Part shown: positions 53,534 through 61,300 of the stretch, one piece after another | Position numbering within the stretch: position 1 is the stretch's first letter | How the letters are laid out: the number at the start of each line of letters is the position of its first letter | Source: Lachnospiraceae bacterium | Lineage (GTDB): Bacteria; Bacillota; Clostridia; Lachnospirales; Lachnospiraceae | NCBI GenBank assembly: GCA_017440375.1 | Contig: JAFSHK010000035.1 | Span: 1 to 64,000, forward strand | Length of the DNA stretch: 64,000 bases | Direction: 5' to 3' | Made by a program: the position numbers and the translations under genes | Notes under the pieces: model-generated | What the model was told of the DNA's origin: nothing | Databases searched by the model: none | What the model saw: the letters and a program-made list of their open reading frames with translations, nothing else

Positions 53534-53959
53534 TTATTTCTCCTTGAAAATCCATAACTTACTCAAGAAATAATTCGTCAAAATAACAATCGTCTGACCA
53601 ATCAGTTTTGCAATATAAGAATTGATTCCTGCCAAATCTACCATCAAATACATTAACAGAAGCTCTAACAACTCTGTTGCAATACGTGCACTGATGAAGG
53701 AACCAAATTCTTTTATCAAACTGGCGGTATCCATATTTTTGCTTTTGAAAACAAAAGTATGATTTGTCCAATAAGCAAATACAACCGTCAACACCCATGA
53801 AAAAGCAGTTGCCAACATATAATTCATATGCAGCAACGATTCAAAAAAGAAATACAAAGCATAATTTAGTACAAATGCCAAAAAACCAAAAATCAGATAG
53901 TTGATTCCCTCTTCATGCTTTTTATACATATCCCATCCGAATTGAAATATTTTTTTCAT
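53534..53959 (-). CDS. GtrA-family membrane protein (polyprenyl-phosphate-sugar flippase type)
   Basis: The 141-residue protein has four membrane helices and the GtrA landmarks INYLIFGFLAFVLNYALY near residue 20, AYWTNHTFVFKS near residue 65, and a Lys-rich tail ending SKLWIFKEK. GtrA proteins are thought to flip undecaprenyl-phosphate sugars. A GtrB-like enzyme (C-terminal half of the 46009 product) and several GT-C-like proteins in the same unit complete a Gtr-type side-chain system. ATG 53959 has AAAAGG six bases upstream; a longer reading from 54115 would overlap the ABC gene and has no family support. Confidence in family is high, in substrate low. Confidence 0.88.
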   Translation of the reverse strand: MKKIFQFGWDMYKKHEEGINYLIFGFLAFVLNYALYFFFESLLHMNYMLATAFSWVLTVVFAYWTNHTFVFKSKNMDTASLIKEFGSFISARIATELLELLLMYLMVDLAGINSYIAKLIGQTIVILTNYFLSKLWIFKEK

Positions 53960-54035
53960 TTTATGCCTTTTCCAAACCTTTCCGTTACTCATTTTCCTTG
54001 TTATCTTTTTGCTGTCTCTGACCGCTCCTGAACAG

Positions 54036-55787
54036 CTAACGCTCTCTTGTTGCCTTACCGCCTTCAATCCGGTAAACCATATCACATTTTTCAATGGTCT
54101 GTAATCTGTGAGCAATAATAATCAAAGTCTTACGTCCATGCAACCTGTTGATGGAATCCATAATCGCTGCTTCCGTATCATTATCCAGTGCCGAAGTTGC
54201 TTCATCCAGTACAAGCACTTCCGGATCTTCAAAAAGTGCTCTGGCAATACCGATACGCTGTCTCTGACCACCTGAGAGACGAATACCTCTTTCACCGATG
54301 CTGGTATCCAGACCTTCCGGCAATCCTCTGACAAATTCGTCCAGCTGCGCTTCCTTCAACGCCTGCCATACTTTTTCATCATCAATATCCTCATCCGCAT
54401 AACCAAATGCCACATTTTTACGAATGGTAGAGTCAATCATAAAAATAGTCTGCGGAATATATCCGATATTTTTCAGCCATTCTTTATAATGTTCTCTGAC
54501 TTCTACACCATCTGCCAGAATTTCACCACTCTGCAACTGCAGAAGTCCCAGTAAAATATCAACTACCGTTGTCTTACCGGAACCGGAGGTTCCCACAATA
54601 CCTACACTCTTTCCAATCGGAATTTCCATATCTGCATCGTTGAAAATAAGCACTTCCGTATTTGGATATTTATAGGTAATATTTTTCAGTTCAATCTTAT
54701 CTTTAATATCTAACTTTTTCACATCGATTTTTTTCTGATAAGTTTCTGCATCATAATCAATGTTTTCATCACGGATTTCATCCTGCAAATTATCACTTAC
54801 ACCCATAAAGAAAGACTCAAAATAGGAAATGGATGTCAAATGATTGTTGATACGATTCGCACATGGAATCAAACGCATGGCAACCATGGCAAGCAATGTA
54901 ATCTGTGGCATAATATCCACCACACCGGCACCATTTAAAAGCTGTACCATCATATACAAAACCATACCTGCAATCGCAACCGTTTCGATAAGAAGGCGTG
55001 GTGTTGCATTATACAAATTATAACGCTGTACCGCACTAACATAACCTGCACCACATTTAGCATATTCATTGATAAAATAATTTTCCTTGTTGGCAATCTT
55101 AATTTCTTTGATACCCATAACGGACTGATCAATCCATTTATACAAACCACTGTAAAAATCCTGATTCTCTTCGCCGGCTTTCTTCATAATCGGTTTCAGA
55201 ATACACTTAATTACCAGAAGAACCACTACCAAAAGCACAGTAACGGTAATACTCATCCACACATCTGCCACCAGACTGACTACTGCCAGACAAACAAAAA
55301 CAATACACTCACTGGTAAGCTGTAGCAGTGCCAGAATCAGGCCATACATATTATTAACATCCGAAGTAATATTTCTCTGAATCACTGCTGTATCCGCATT
55401 CAAATAATACTCATAAGGACGCTCCATGAAATTAATCATCATTCTTCTGGATGTCGCAAACTGATTCGTATAAACGAAACGTAGTTGTATCTTCTGCTGG
55501 AAAAATAAAAAGATATTTTTTAATGCAAAAATAATAACTAATGCTGACATGACAAGTATCATCAAATCTCTTGTATTATCAATATTAAAAATCTGGCAGA
55601 TAACCTGAAGATACACATGTTTTTCTATCGCATTTTCTTCCAGCACTACATTCATAACCGGCAAAATCATGGAAACGCCAAGTGTCTCTAACACCGCACC
55701 GATTAACATGATAAAGACAAGAAACACCATTTTTTGTTTCTGCTTCTTGTCCAATAAGACCATCAACTTCTTATATATCTTTTTCAT
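54036..55787 (-). CDS. PglK/MsbA-like ABC flippase, second copy
   Basis: The 583-residue half transporter has a six-helix membrane domain and an ATPase domain with Walker A GTSGSGKTT (about residues 400-408), signature LSGGQRQR (about 502-509), Walker B VLVLDEATSALD and the H-loop His in IIAHRLQT. It shares the same opening pattern LIGAVLETLGVSMILPVMNV with the protein at 6303, so the two are clear paralogues. They probably flip undecaprenyl-linked glycans, perhaps different ones. A promoter at 55845-55873 lies just upstream. The neighbouring GtrA gene handles monosaccharide carriers, so this protein would handle oligosaccharides. Confidence 0.85.
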   Translation of the reverse strand: MKKIYKKLMVLLDKKQKQKMVFLVFIMLIGAVLETLGVSMILPVMNVVLEENAIEKHVYLQVICQIFNIDNTRDLMILVMSALVIIFALKNIFLFFQQKIQLRFVYTNQFATSRRMMINFMERPYEYYLNADTAVIQRNITSDVNNMYGLILALLQLTSECIVFVCLAVVSLVADVWMSITVTVLLVVVLLVIKCILKPIMKKAGEENQDFYSGLYKWIDQSVMGIKEIKIANKENYFINEYAKCGAGYVSAVQRYNLYNATPRLLIETVAIAGMVLYMMVQLLNGAGVVDIMPQITLLAMVAMRLIPCANRINNHLTSISYFESFFMGVSDNLQDEIRDENIDYDAETYQKKIDVKKLDIKDKIELKNITYKYPNTEVLIFNDADMEIPIGKSVGIVGTSGSGKTTVVDILLGLLQLQSGEILADGVEVREHYKEWLKNIGYIPQTIFMIDSTIRKNVAFGYADEDIDDEKVWQALKEAQLDEFVRGLPEGLDTSIGERGIRLSGGQRQRIGIARALFEDPEVLVLDEATSALDNDTEAAIMDSINRLHGRKTLIIIAHRLQTIEKCDMVYRIEGGKATRER

Positions 55788-55844
55788 TCTGATTTCTTAA
55801 TCCTTCTGTAAACTATTCCTTTTTACGTAGCAAAACATCTTATT

Positions 55845-55873
55845 ATTTTACCATAGGTGTATTTATAAATCAA
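55845..55873 (-). promoter_or_regulatory. Promoter for the ABC/GtrA/acyltransferase unit
   Basis: Minus-strand TTGATT and TAAAAT with 17-base spacing; the -35 box overlaps the stop codon of the GT52-like gene. TACACCTATGGTAAAAT (55845-55861) matches 16 of 17 bases of a plus-strand copy at 57037-57053. Confidence 0.55.
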
Positions 55874-56958
55874 ATCTGCTCATTCTGTCTGTGCAGTTCC
55901 GGTGCCTCGTATTTATCCAGGAAATCTTCCCCTAAGAACAGAATTTCTTCTGCAAACTGAATCCCGTTCGGAACGGTCAGAACCGAAATGACTCTTTTAA
56001 AACGAAGTCCCGGGATAAAATTCAGTATTTCCATCGGGAACATACCACTTAATACAATGTGCTCCGAAAATTCTTTTTCATAATTCAAAACATCTCTTGG
56101 ATGAGGCTTAATCAGCACTTGTCCTTTATTGCCGTCAACTTCACTGTATTTCTCGATAATATCCGTGAAAATCTGTTTGCGCACATCCAAATCACAAAGC
56201 GGCTCTGACAGCACTAATATTTTATCCTTTGCGCCGCAATTTAATTTCTGCTGCAATTCATCCATATTTTCAATAAAAAGATGTATCAGAATATCTTTAT
56301 CTTCCTCAGACAAATGCTCCACCAACTGCGCACGCGACTGCTCAATATACTTGTCACACGGATAAGGCACAACGCTCTTGTCATTGATTTCCATATCCAG
56401 ACAATATTTTCCATACCCATTCTGAATAAAAATCAGATTCCGCGCCGACATCCATGCCTTCAATTCAAAATGTCCTTTGTTATCGTATCTTGCCGTATCA
56501 TAATACTGAATACAATTCAAGCCATCTTCCACCGCATGATAATATATTTTCTTATAACTCAAATAATATCCAATTGGGTCGGAATCACAGAATACATAAA
56601 TGTCTTCATACTGTGTAAAATCCACCGGCACATAAGGCTCCTGCAACTTACCAAGCAGCTTTGTATACTTGATACGCGCAAGCATATTTAAGACAATATT
56701 TCCTCTGTCCTTATGATATTTCTGAAGCTCCGGAAAGAAGACATCCTCTTTCTCATCAAACATATAAACCGCTTCAAAAAGACCACACTTCTCTGCCCGC
56801 TCTTTCAAATTGCCAAAATTGTTAGACATGGTACTAAGCACAAGTGTTGCCTGTCCGTGCTTTTCTTTTGGCAGATATAATTCTTTTAAACATGCCACGT
56901 ATACATGATAGTAAGTGTGACATACATAGATTCTTGCTTTTTCTTTTTGATGTTTCAT
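55870..56958 (-). CDS. GT52/sialyltransferase-like GT-B protein
   Basis: The 362-residue protein has the two motifs shared by bacterial sialyl- and polysialyltransferases. YHAVEDGLN near residue 142 corresponds to the D/E-D/E-G motif, and VLIKPHPRDV near residue 283 to the HP motif whose His binds the CMP donor. The opening IYVCHTYYHVYVACL is also typical of GT52 proteins. The PseI, PseF and PseG genes lie 2.5-5 kb to the right, so the likely donor is CMP-pseudaminic acid or a relative. It is the first gene of the minus-strand locus, under a promoter with direct repeats at 56998-57051. A glycerophosphotransferase-like activity is a lesser alternative. Confidence 0.75.
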   Translation of the reverse strand: MKHQKEKARIYVCHTYYHVYVACLKELYLPKEKHGQATLVLSTMSNNFGNLKERAEKCGLFEAVYMFDEKEDVFFPELQKYHKDRGNIVLNMLARIKYTKLLGKLQEPYVPVDFTQYEDIYVFCDSDPIGYYLSYKKIYYHAVEDGLNCIQYYDTARYDNKGHFELKAWMSARNLIFIQNGYGKYCLDMEINDKSVVPYPCDKYIEQSRAQLVEHLSEEDKDILIHLFIENMDELQQKLNCGAKDKILVLSEPLCDLDVRKQIFTDIIEKYSEVDGNKGQVLIKPHPRDVLNYEKEFSEHIVLSGMFPMEILNFIPGLRFKRVISVLTVPNGIQFAEEILFLGEDFLDKYEAPELHRQNEQI

Positions 56959-56997
56959 TTATTTTCTTTTTCCTATTTTTCAATGTTTTATTTTTAT

Positions 56998-57026
56998 ATC
57001 TTACCACTAAATACACCTTTCGTAAA
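56998..57026 (-). promoter_or_regulatory. Promoter of the GT52-like gene (head of the minus-strand locus)
   Basis: Minus-strand TTTACG and TAAGAT are spaced by 17 bases. The weak -35 box lies inside one of two 15-base direct repeats (57012-57026 and 57037-57051), suggesting control by an activator or repressor. Confidence 0.5.
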
Positions 57027-57053
57027 TTTTTAAAACTACACCTTTGGTAAAAT
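57012..57053. promoter_or_regulatory. Two direct repeats between divergent promoters (candidate operator)
   Basis: TACACCTTTCGTAAA (57012-57026) and TACACCTTTGGTAAA (57037-57051) differ at one base and are 25 bases apart, between the minus promoter at 56998-57026 and the plus promoter at 57059-57087. The second copy extends to TACACCTTTGGTAAAAT, matching 16 of 17 bases of the minus-strand sequence at 55845-55861. Confidence 0.55.
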
Positions 57054-57058
57054 TCACA

Positions 57059-57087
57059 TTGTAACCGACTGGAAAATGGGGTAATAT
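57059..57087 (+). promoter_or_regulatory. Promoter of the decarboxylase/ATP-grasp operon
   Basis: TTGTAA and TAATAT are separated by 17 bases. Transcription would begin near 57094, within a small TGACA/TGTCA inverted pair (57094-57098, 57111-57115). AAAGGAAAACTA precedes the ATG at 57141. Confidence 0.6.
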
Positions 57088-57140
57088 TTCTAGTGACAGA
57101 TAATTTTTAATGTCAGAAAAATAAAGAGAAAGGAAAACTA

Positions 57141-58343
57141 ATGGAAACAATTCAAACTCCTTATTTTGTAATAGATGAAGCAATCCTTCAGAAATATTAT
57201 GACATGCTTACCGACTCCTTAAAACAGAATTGGAACAACTATTTGGTAGGCTATTCCTTCAAAACAAACTCCTTACCGTGGCTTGTTTCTTTTGTAAAAA
57301 AGAATGGTGCTTTTGCGGAAGTTGTTTCCGAAGACGAGTATTCCCTTGCCAGATATCTAGGCTTTGAAAATAGTGAAATTGTTTACAACGGTCCTTACAA
57401 GGGAGAGCAGTCTTTCCGTGATGTACTGCTTGCCGGTGGCTATGTGAATCTGGATTCCCAGATGGAACTGTCATGGCTTACCAAACTGGCTTCCGAATAT
57501 CCTGACCGGAACTTTGAAGTTGGAGTACGTGCAAATTTTAATCTGGAAAAAATGTGTCCCGGCGAAACAACAATGGGGGAAGTCAGCGGACGCTTTGGCT
57601 TCTGTTACGAAACCGGAAAATTTGCACAGGCGCTGTCTATTTTACAGAAAATTTCCAATGTATCCGTAGTCGGTTTACATTTACATTCCAGCAGCAAGTC
57701 CCGCAGTGTGAATATTTTCCGTTCCATTGCCAAAATGGCATGTCAGCTAAAGGAAGAATTTAACTTGAAACTATCCTATGTGGACTTAGGCGGCGGTTAT
57801 TGCGGTGGCATGGAAGGCAGACCGGAATATCCTGATTATTTTCCGGCGGTAGCGGAAGAATTATCCAAATGCTTCTCGCCTGCTGAAACAAAAATAATAG
57901 TAGAACCGGGTATTTCCCTGATTTCCAAATGTACCACCTTCGTCACATCAATTTTTGACACCAGAGATATCAAAGGCACCCGTTATGTTATGACCGACGG
58001 CAGCCGTTTTAATATTGATGCCACAATGATTAAGTCCTCGCATCTTTTTCATCTGGAAAAAAGCGAAGAATATACCGCCAAACGTCCGGTAATGAACGAA
58101 CAAATTATCAGCGGTTTTACCTGTATGGAATGCGACCGCCTGTTTACTTATGAAAATCAGCCAGAACTTGTTCCGGGCGATAGAATTATCTACGAAAACG
58201 TAGGTGGCTACACGATGAGCCTGAACCCACTTTTCATTCAATATTTCCCGGCAGTCTATGTGCGTAAGGATGGAAAACTAATACAGGTTCGCCGCAAATG
58301 GACTCCTGCTGATTATGTACAGGGTTCGGATTGGAAGGAGTAA
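57141..58343 (+). CDS. Fold-type III PLP decarboxylase (diaminopimelate/ornithine decarboxylase-like)
   Basis: The 400-residue protein has the barrel and C-terminal domain of group IV decarboxylases. The PLP lysine is Lys41 in VGYSFKTN, GLHLHSSSKS near residue 178 and DLGGGYCGG near residue 220 bind the phosphate, EPGISL near residue 258 follows, and FTCMECDRLF near residue 332 supplies the active-site Cys and Asp. ENVGGYT contains the late Tyr. Family members decarboxylate DAP, ornithine, lysine or carboxynorspermidine. It is not placed with lysine genes but in a two-gene operon with an ATP-grasp ligase, suggesting it makes an amine for attachment to a glycan or nonulosonic acid. The substrate cannot be told from sequence. 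Confidence 0.83.
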   Translation: METIQTPYFVIDEAILQKYYDMLTDSLKQNWNNYLVGYSFKTNSLPWLVSFVKKNGAFAEVVSEDEYSLARYLGFENSEIVYNGPYKGEQSFRDVLLAGGYVNLDSQMELSWLTKLASEYPDRNFEVGVRANFNLEKMCPGETTMGEVSGRFGFCYETGKFAQALSILQKISNVSVVGLHLHSSSKSRSVNIFRSIAKMACQLKEEFNLKLSYVDLGGGYCGGMEGRPEYPDYFPAVAEELSKCFSPAETKIIVEPGISLISKCTTFVTSIFDTRDIKGTRYVMTDGSRFNIDATMIKSSHLFHLEKSEEYTAKRPVMNEQIISGFTCMECDRLFTYENQPELVPGDRIIYENVGGYTMSLNPLFIQYFPAVYVRKDGKLIQVRRKWTPADYVQGSDWKE

Positions 58344-58347
58344 ACTC

Positions 58348-59313
58348 ATGAACATACTGATTTTAAGCTGTGGCACCCGCAATAAACTGGTGCGCTATTT
58401 CAAAGAAAAGCAAAACGGAATCGAAAAGGTAATCGCCACAGATTGCAGTGCTTACGCACCGGCTCTCTATGAAACCGACAGCCATTATATCGTACCCAGA
58501 ATGATCTCTCCGGATTATTTAGATGTGATTCTGGATATCTGTAAGAAGGAACAAATTGATGCCGTTTTACCTTTGCAGGAAGATGAATTGTATTTAATTG
58601 CTTCTCATCAGAAATTTTTTATCGACAAAGGTATTATACCAATTGTTTCCTCACCGGAAACCATCGAATTATGTCGTGACAAATACGCTTTTTACCAACA
58701 CTTGAAAAAAAATGATCTGCCCGTATTACCAAGCTGTGGTAGTATTGACGAATTTAAAAACTGTTTAGACAAAGGTGAGATAGATTTTCCGGTTTTCATC
58801 AAACCTATTCGTGGCTGTGGCAGTATTGGCATTCAAAAAGTGGACAACATGGAACTGCTTTCCGTACTGTGCAAATACAGCGAAGAAGATATGTTGATCC
58901 AGACTTTTTCTAAAGGCAAGGAATTTGGTGCAGATATCTATGTGGATATGCTTTCCCATAAGCCAGCATCTATTTTTGTTAAAGAAAAACTTCGTATGCG
59001 CGCAGGCGAAACGGAAAAATCTGTTTCGATTAAAGATGAGAAATTATTTGATTTAATCAAACAAACTGTGACCACATTGGAATTATCCGGTCCGGTTGAT
59101 ATGGATATTTTCTGCATTGACGGCAACTATTTTATTTCCGAAATCAATCCCCGTTTTGGCGGCGGTTATCCTCACGCTTACTGTTGTGGTGTCAACTTCC
59201 CGAAACAAATCGCTAATAATATTACCGGAAAAGAAAATGCAGACACCATCGGTCAGTACGAGGAAGGCATCTGCATGTTAAAATACACGGATTTAATGAC
59301 TATGAAATTATAA
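58348..59313 (+). CDS. ATP-grasp ligase (paralogue 2)
   Basis: The 321-residue protein opens MNILILSCGTRNKLV, has the ATP-grasp block FPVFIKPIRGCGSIGI near residue 145 and the metal-binding EINPRFGGGYPHAYCCG near residue 262, and resembles the product at 36656 throughout. ATG 58348 follows GGAG by seven bases; the ribosome site overlaps the decarboxylase stop codon, so translation is coupled. ATP-grasp enzymes of this group form amide or similar bonds between a carboxylate and an amine. Coupling to a decarboxylase suggests ligation of its amine product. It converges on the PseI gene with a 37-base gap. The joined substrates are unknown. Confidence 0.82.
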   Translation: MNILILSCGTRNKLVRYFKEKQNGIEKVIATDCSAYAPALYETDSHYIVPRMISPDYLDVILDICKKEQIDAVLPLQEDELYLIASHQKFFIDKGIIPIVSSPETIELCRDKYAFYQHLKKNDLPVLPSCGSIDEFKNCLDKGEIDFPVFIKPIRGCGSIGIQKVDNMELLSVLCKYSEEDMLIQTFSKGKEFGADIYVDMLSHKPASIFVKEKLRMRAGETEKSVSIKDEKLFDLIKQTVTTLELSGPVDMDIFCIDGNYFISEINPRFGGGYPHAYCCGVNFPKQIANNITGKENADTIGQYEEGICMLKYTDLMTMKL

Positions 59314-59350
59314 TATCATTCAAACATGAATTATGCTTAAAAAGCACGTT

Positions 59351-60400
59351 TCAGGAAAACATCTCCCACGCAAGCGGCGTTCCCATGGCAATATCGCGGA
59401 CTGCCGTTTTGCCAAGCACCTCTTCATAATACATTGTATGAAGTCCATGCCCCGGACGAATGGAGCGTACATTTTCCGGTGTCAGCTTTTCTCCCGCTTT
59501 GATATCTTTCACTACGAATAAAGAACGGGAACCACTGCGTTCCTTTTCCTGTTTCTCAGTTAATCCATATTCTGACACACCGATTGCCTTTTCCAGAATA
59601 CGAATATTATCTACCATTTCCTTAAATTCTTCCGGCTCCATAGAAAAAGCACCATCCGGGCCACCATCCGCCCGGCGCAGGGTCAAATGCTTCTCTACCA
59701 TTTTGATGCCAAGTGCGGTTGCGCCAACCGGAACAACACTTCCCATAGAATGATCGGATAAACCTACGAGACAGTCATATCTCTTCGCTAACGTCGGAAT
59801 CATGGCAAGATTGATTTCTTCATAAGGTGTCGGATAGGCAGACACACATTTTAGCAACATTACTTCTTCGTTGCCTTCCTCCTTACAAACCTGCAATGCT
59901 CTGTCAATATCTTCCAAATGTGCCACACCGGTTGCAAAAATAACCGGCTTGTGCAATGCTGCAATTTTACGAATCAGCGGAATGTCATTGATTTCATAGG
60001 ATGCCACTTTGTATGCCGGCATCTTGCACTCCTCCATGAAATCCACAGATGCAAAATCAAATGGGGAAGAGAAGCATTCCAATCCAAGTTTTGCTGCCAC
60101 TTCCTGTAATCTCGGCTGCCAGTCCCACGGAGTCGAAGCTTCCTGATAAAGCTTATATTCTGTCATACCATCCCACAAACCGCCATGTATCTGAAAATAC
60201 TCATTATCACAGTCAACGGAAAGACTGTCCGCTGTATAAGTCTGCAATTTAATCGCATCTGCTCCGGCTTCCTTTGCCGCATGAATAATTTCTACTGCTC
60301 TATTAAAATCCTTCAAATGATTGCCTGACATCTCTGCCACGCAGAAGCATGGATGATTTTCTCCGATTACTCTATTTCCAATTCGAAATTCTTTTTTCAT
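59351..60400 (-). CDS. pseI: Pseudaminic acid synthase (NeuB family, PseI-type)
   Basis: The 349-residue protein has an N-terminal NeuB barrel: CVAEMSGNH near residue 20, AIKLQTYTAD near residue 50, then YKLYQEASTPWDWQ, a block characteristic of PseI rather than NeuB or LegI. It also has CFSSPFD, LLKCVSAYPTPY and LSDHSMG. The C-terminal SAF domain starts near residue 285 (SLFVVKDIKAGEKL). PseI condenses phosphoenolpyruvate with 6-deoxy-AltdiNAc to give pseudaminic acid. It follows the PseF-like gene by two bases. The PseI versus LegI call rests on remembered motifs, so legionaminic acid or a variant is possible. Confidence 0.86.
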   Translation of the reverse strand: MKKEFRIGNRVIGENHPCFCVAEMSGNHLKDFNRAVEIIHAAKEAGADAIKLQTYTADSLSVDCDNEYFQIHGGLWDGMTEYKLYQEASTPWDWQPRLQEVAAKLGLECFSSPFDFASVDFMEECKMPAYKVASYEINDIPLIRKIAALHKPVIFATGVAHLEDIDRALQVCKEEGNEEVMLLKCVSAYPTPYEEINLAMIPTLAKRYDCLVGLSDHSMGSVVPVGATALGIKMVEKHLTLRRADGGPDGAFSMEPEEFKEMVDNIRILEKAIGVSEYGLTEKQEKERSGSRSLFVVKDIKAGEKLTPENVRSIRPGHGLHTMYYEEVLGKTAVRDIAMGTPLAWEMFS

Positions 60401-60402
60401 AA

Positions 60403-61098
60403 TTATCTCAATCCCATCATCTTACGATATTTCAGTTCCGCAATTTCCCAGTCATCCAGATTATCAATATCCTGCACTTCCAACTCACTCATAACCATCG
60501 GTACCATATGTGGCAAATCCGTAGTTTTGTATTCCATGAAAGGTTCTGTTTTACAGCAGTAAAATTGTCCACAGTCATGATAATACGGTTCTAAATCTTG
60601 AGAACGCGTTTTGGCATGCTCCGGCCATTTCATTCGCAGTTCACCTTCCTCGTTGATAACCACACAACGCTGCGGCGGGAACGAAAACGCTACTACCGGC
60701 ATAACTGAGTCCGCTTTTTCCAAGAGTCCCATTGCCGTTTGCAGTTTTTGTGCTGTTACAAAAGGCGCAGTCGGATACAGGCAACAGAACTTTTCAAACT
60801 CTCTGCCCTGCTCTTTATACCACTGAAGCACTTCCAAAAGTACATCATCCGTCGAAGCATAATCATTTGCATTTTCACTGCTTCGCATCATCGGCACTTT
60901 CGCACCTGCCATTCTGGCAATCCCAGCAATTTCTTCATCGTCGGTGGAAACCATAACCTCATCAAACAACCCCGAATCAAGTGCCGCCTCAATAGAATAA
61001 TTCAAAATAGGCTTTCCACAAAATTCTCTGATATTTTTACGCGGAATCCGTTTGCTTCCGCCTCTCGCTGTAATAATCGCAATCGCTGATTCTTTCAT
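60403..61098 (-). CDS. pseF: Pseudaminic acid cytidylyltransferase (PseF-like)
   Basis: The 231-residue CMP-nonulosonate synthetase has the CTP loop ITARGGSKRIPRKNIREFCG near residue 8, YSIEAALDSGLFDEVMVSTD, and in the second half RSQDLEPYYHDCGQFY, a block typical of PseF. It activates the product of PseI as a CMP-sugar for transfer, perhaps by the GT52-like protein. ATG 61098 follows GGAGG by five bases; readings from further upstream (61137) lack support. Promoter TTGACT-16-TATACT lies at 61187-61214. The pair pseF-pseI is separated from PseG by a divergent promoter region. Confidence 0.86.
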   Translation of the reverse strand: MKESAIAIITARGGSKRIPRKNIREFCGKPILNYSIEAALDSGLFDEVMVSTDDEEIAGIARMAGAKVPMMRSSENANDYASTDDVLLEVLQWYKEQGREFEKFCCLYPTAPFVTAQKLQTAMGLLEKADSVMPVVAFSFPPQRCVVINEEGELRMKWPEHAKTRSQDLEPYYHDCGQFYCCKTEPFMEYKTTDLPHMVPMVMSELEVQDIDNLDDWEIAELKYRKMMGLR

Positions 61099-61186
61099 GT
61101 TTTCCTCCGACTTGAAATTTCTCATAAGCATTTCCATGTTCCCTGCTTAGCATTTCAAGATTTCTGCAAAGTTTTTCCTACCTAAG

Positions 61187-61214
61187 AGTATATCGAATAG
61201 GGAAGATAAGTCAA
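61187..61214 (-). promoter_or_regulatory. Promoter of the pseF-pseI operon
   Basis: Minus-strand TTGACT and TATACT are separated by 16 bases, both close to consensus. The start would be near 61180, leaving a leader of about 80 bases before the ATG at 61098. Confidence 0.65.
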
Positions 61215-61234
61215 GTAAAGCAAAGCCACTTTCA

Positions 61235-61263
61235 TTGCACCTTCCCAGAATTCATGATAAAAT
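61235..61263 (+). promoter_or_regulatory. Promoter of the pseG-like gene
   Basis: TTGCAC and TAAAAT are separated by 17 bases, 21 bases to the right of the divergent pseF promoter. The leader to ATG 61301 is about 30 bases and contains AAGGAAG. Confidence 0.6.
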
Positions 61264-61300
61264 GTCCACATTAGACAATCTCAAAAAGGAAGTACTTTTC

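Noticed and set aside
53960..54115. 52-residue N-terminal extension of the GtrA protein
   Set aside because: It overlaps the ABC transporter gene, has no GtrA-family counterpart, and a ribosome site precedes the ATG at 53959.
56844..57050. Plus-strand reading frame across the divergent promoter region
   Set aside because: It runs antisense to the GT52-like gene start, lacks a ribosome site and is low-complexity Phe/Leu-rich.
59314..59350. Possible bidirectional terminator between the ATP-grasp and pseI genes
   Set aside because: Only a 5-bp TGCTT/AAGCA stem with a three-base loop is present and no clear U-tract on either strand.
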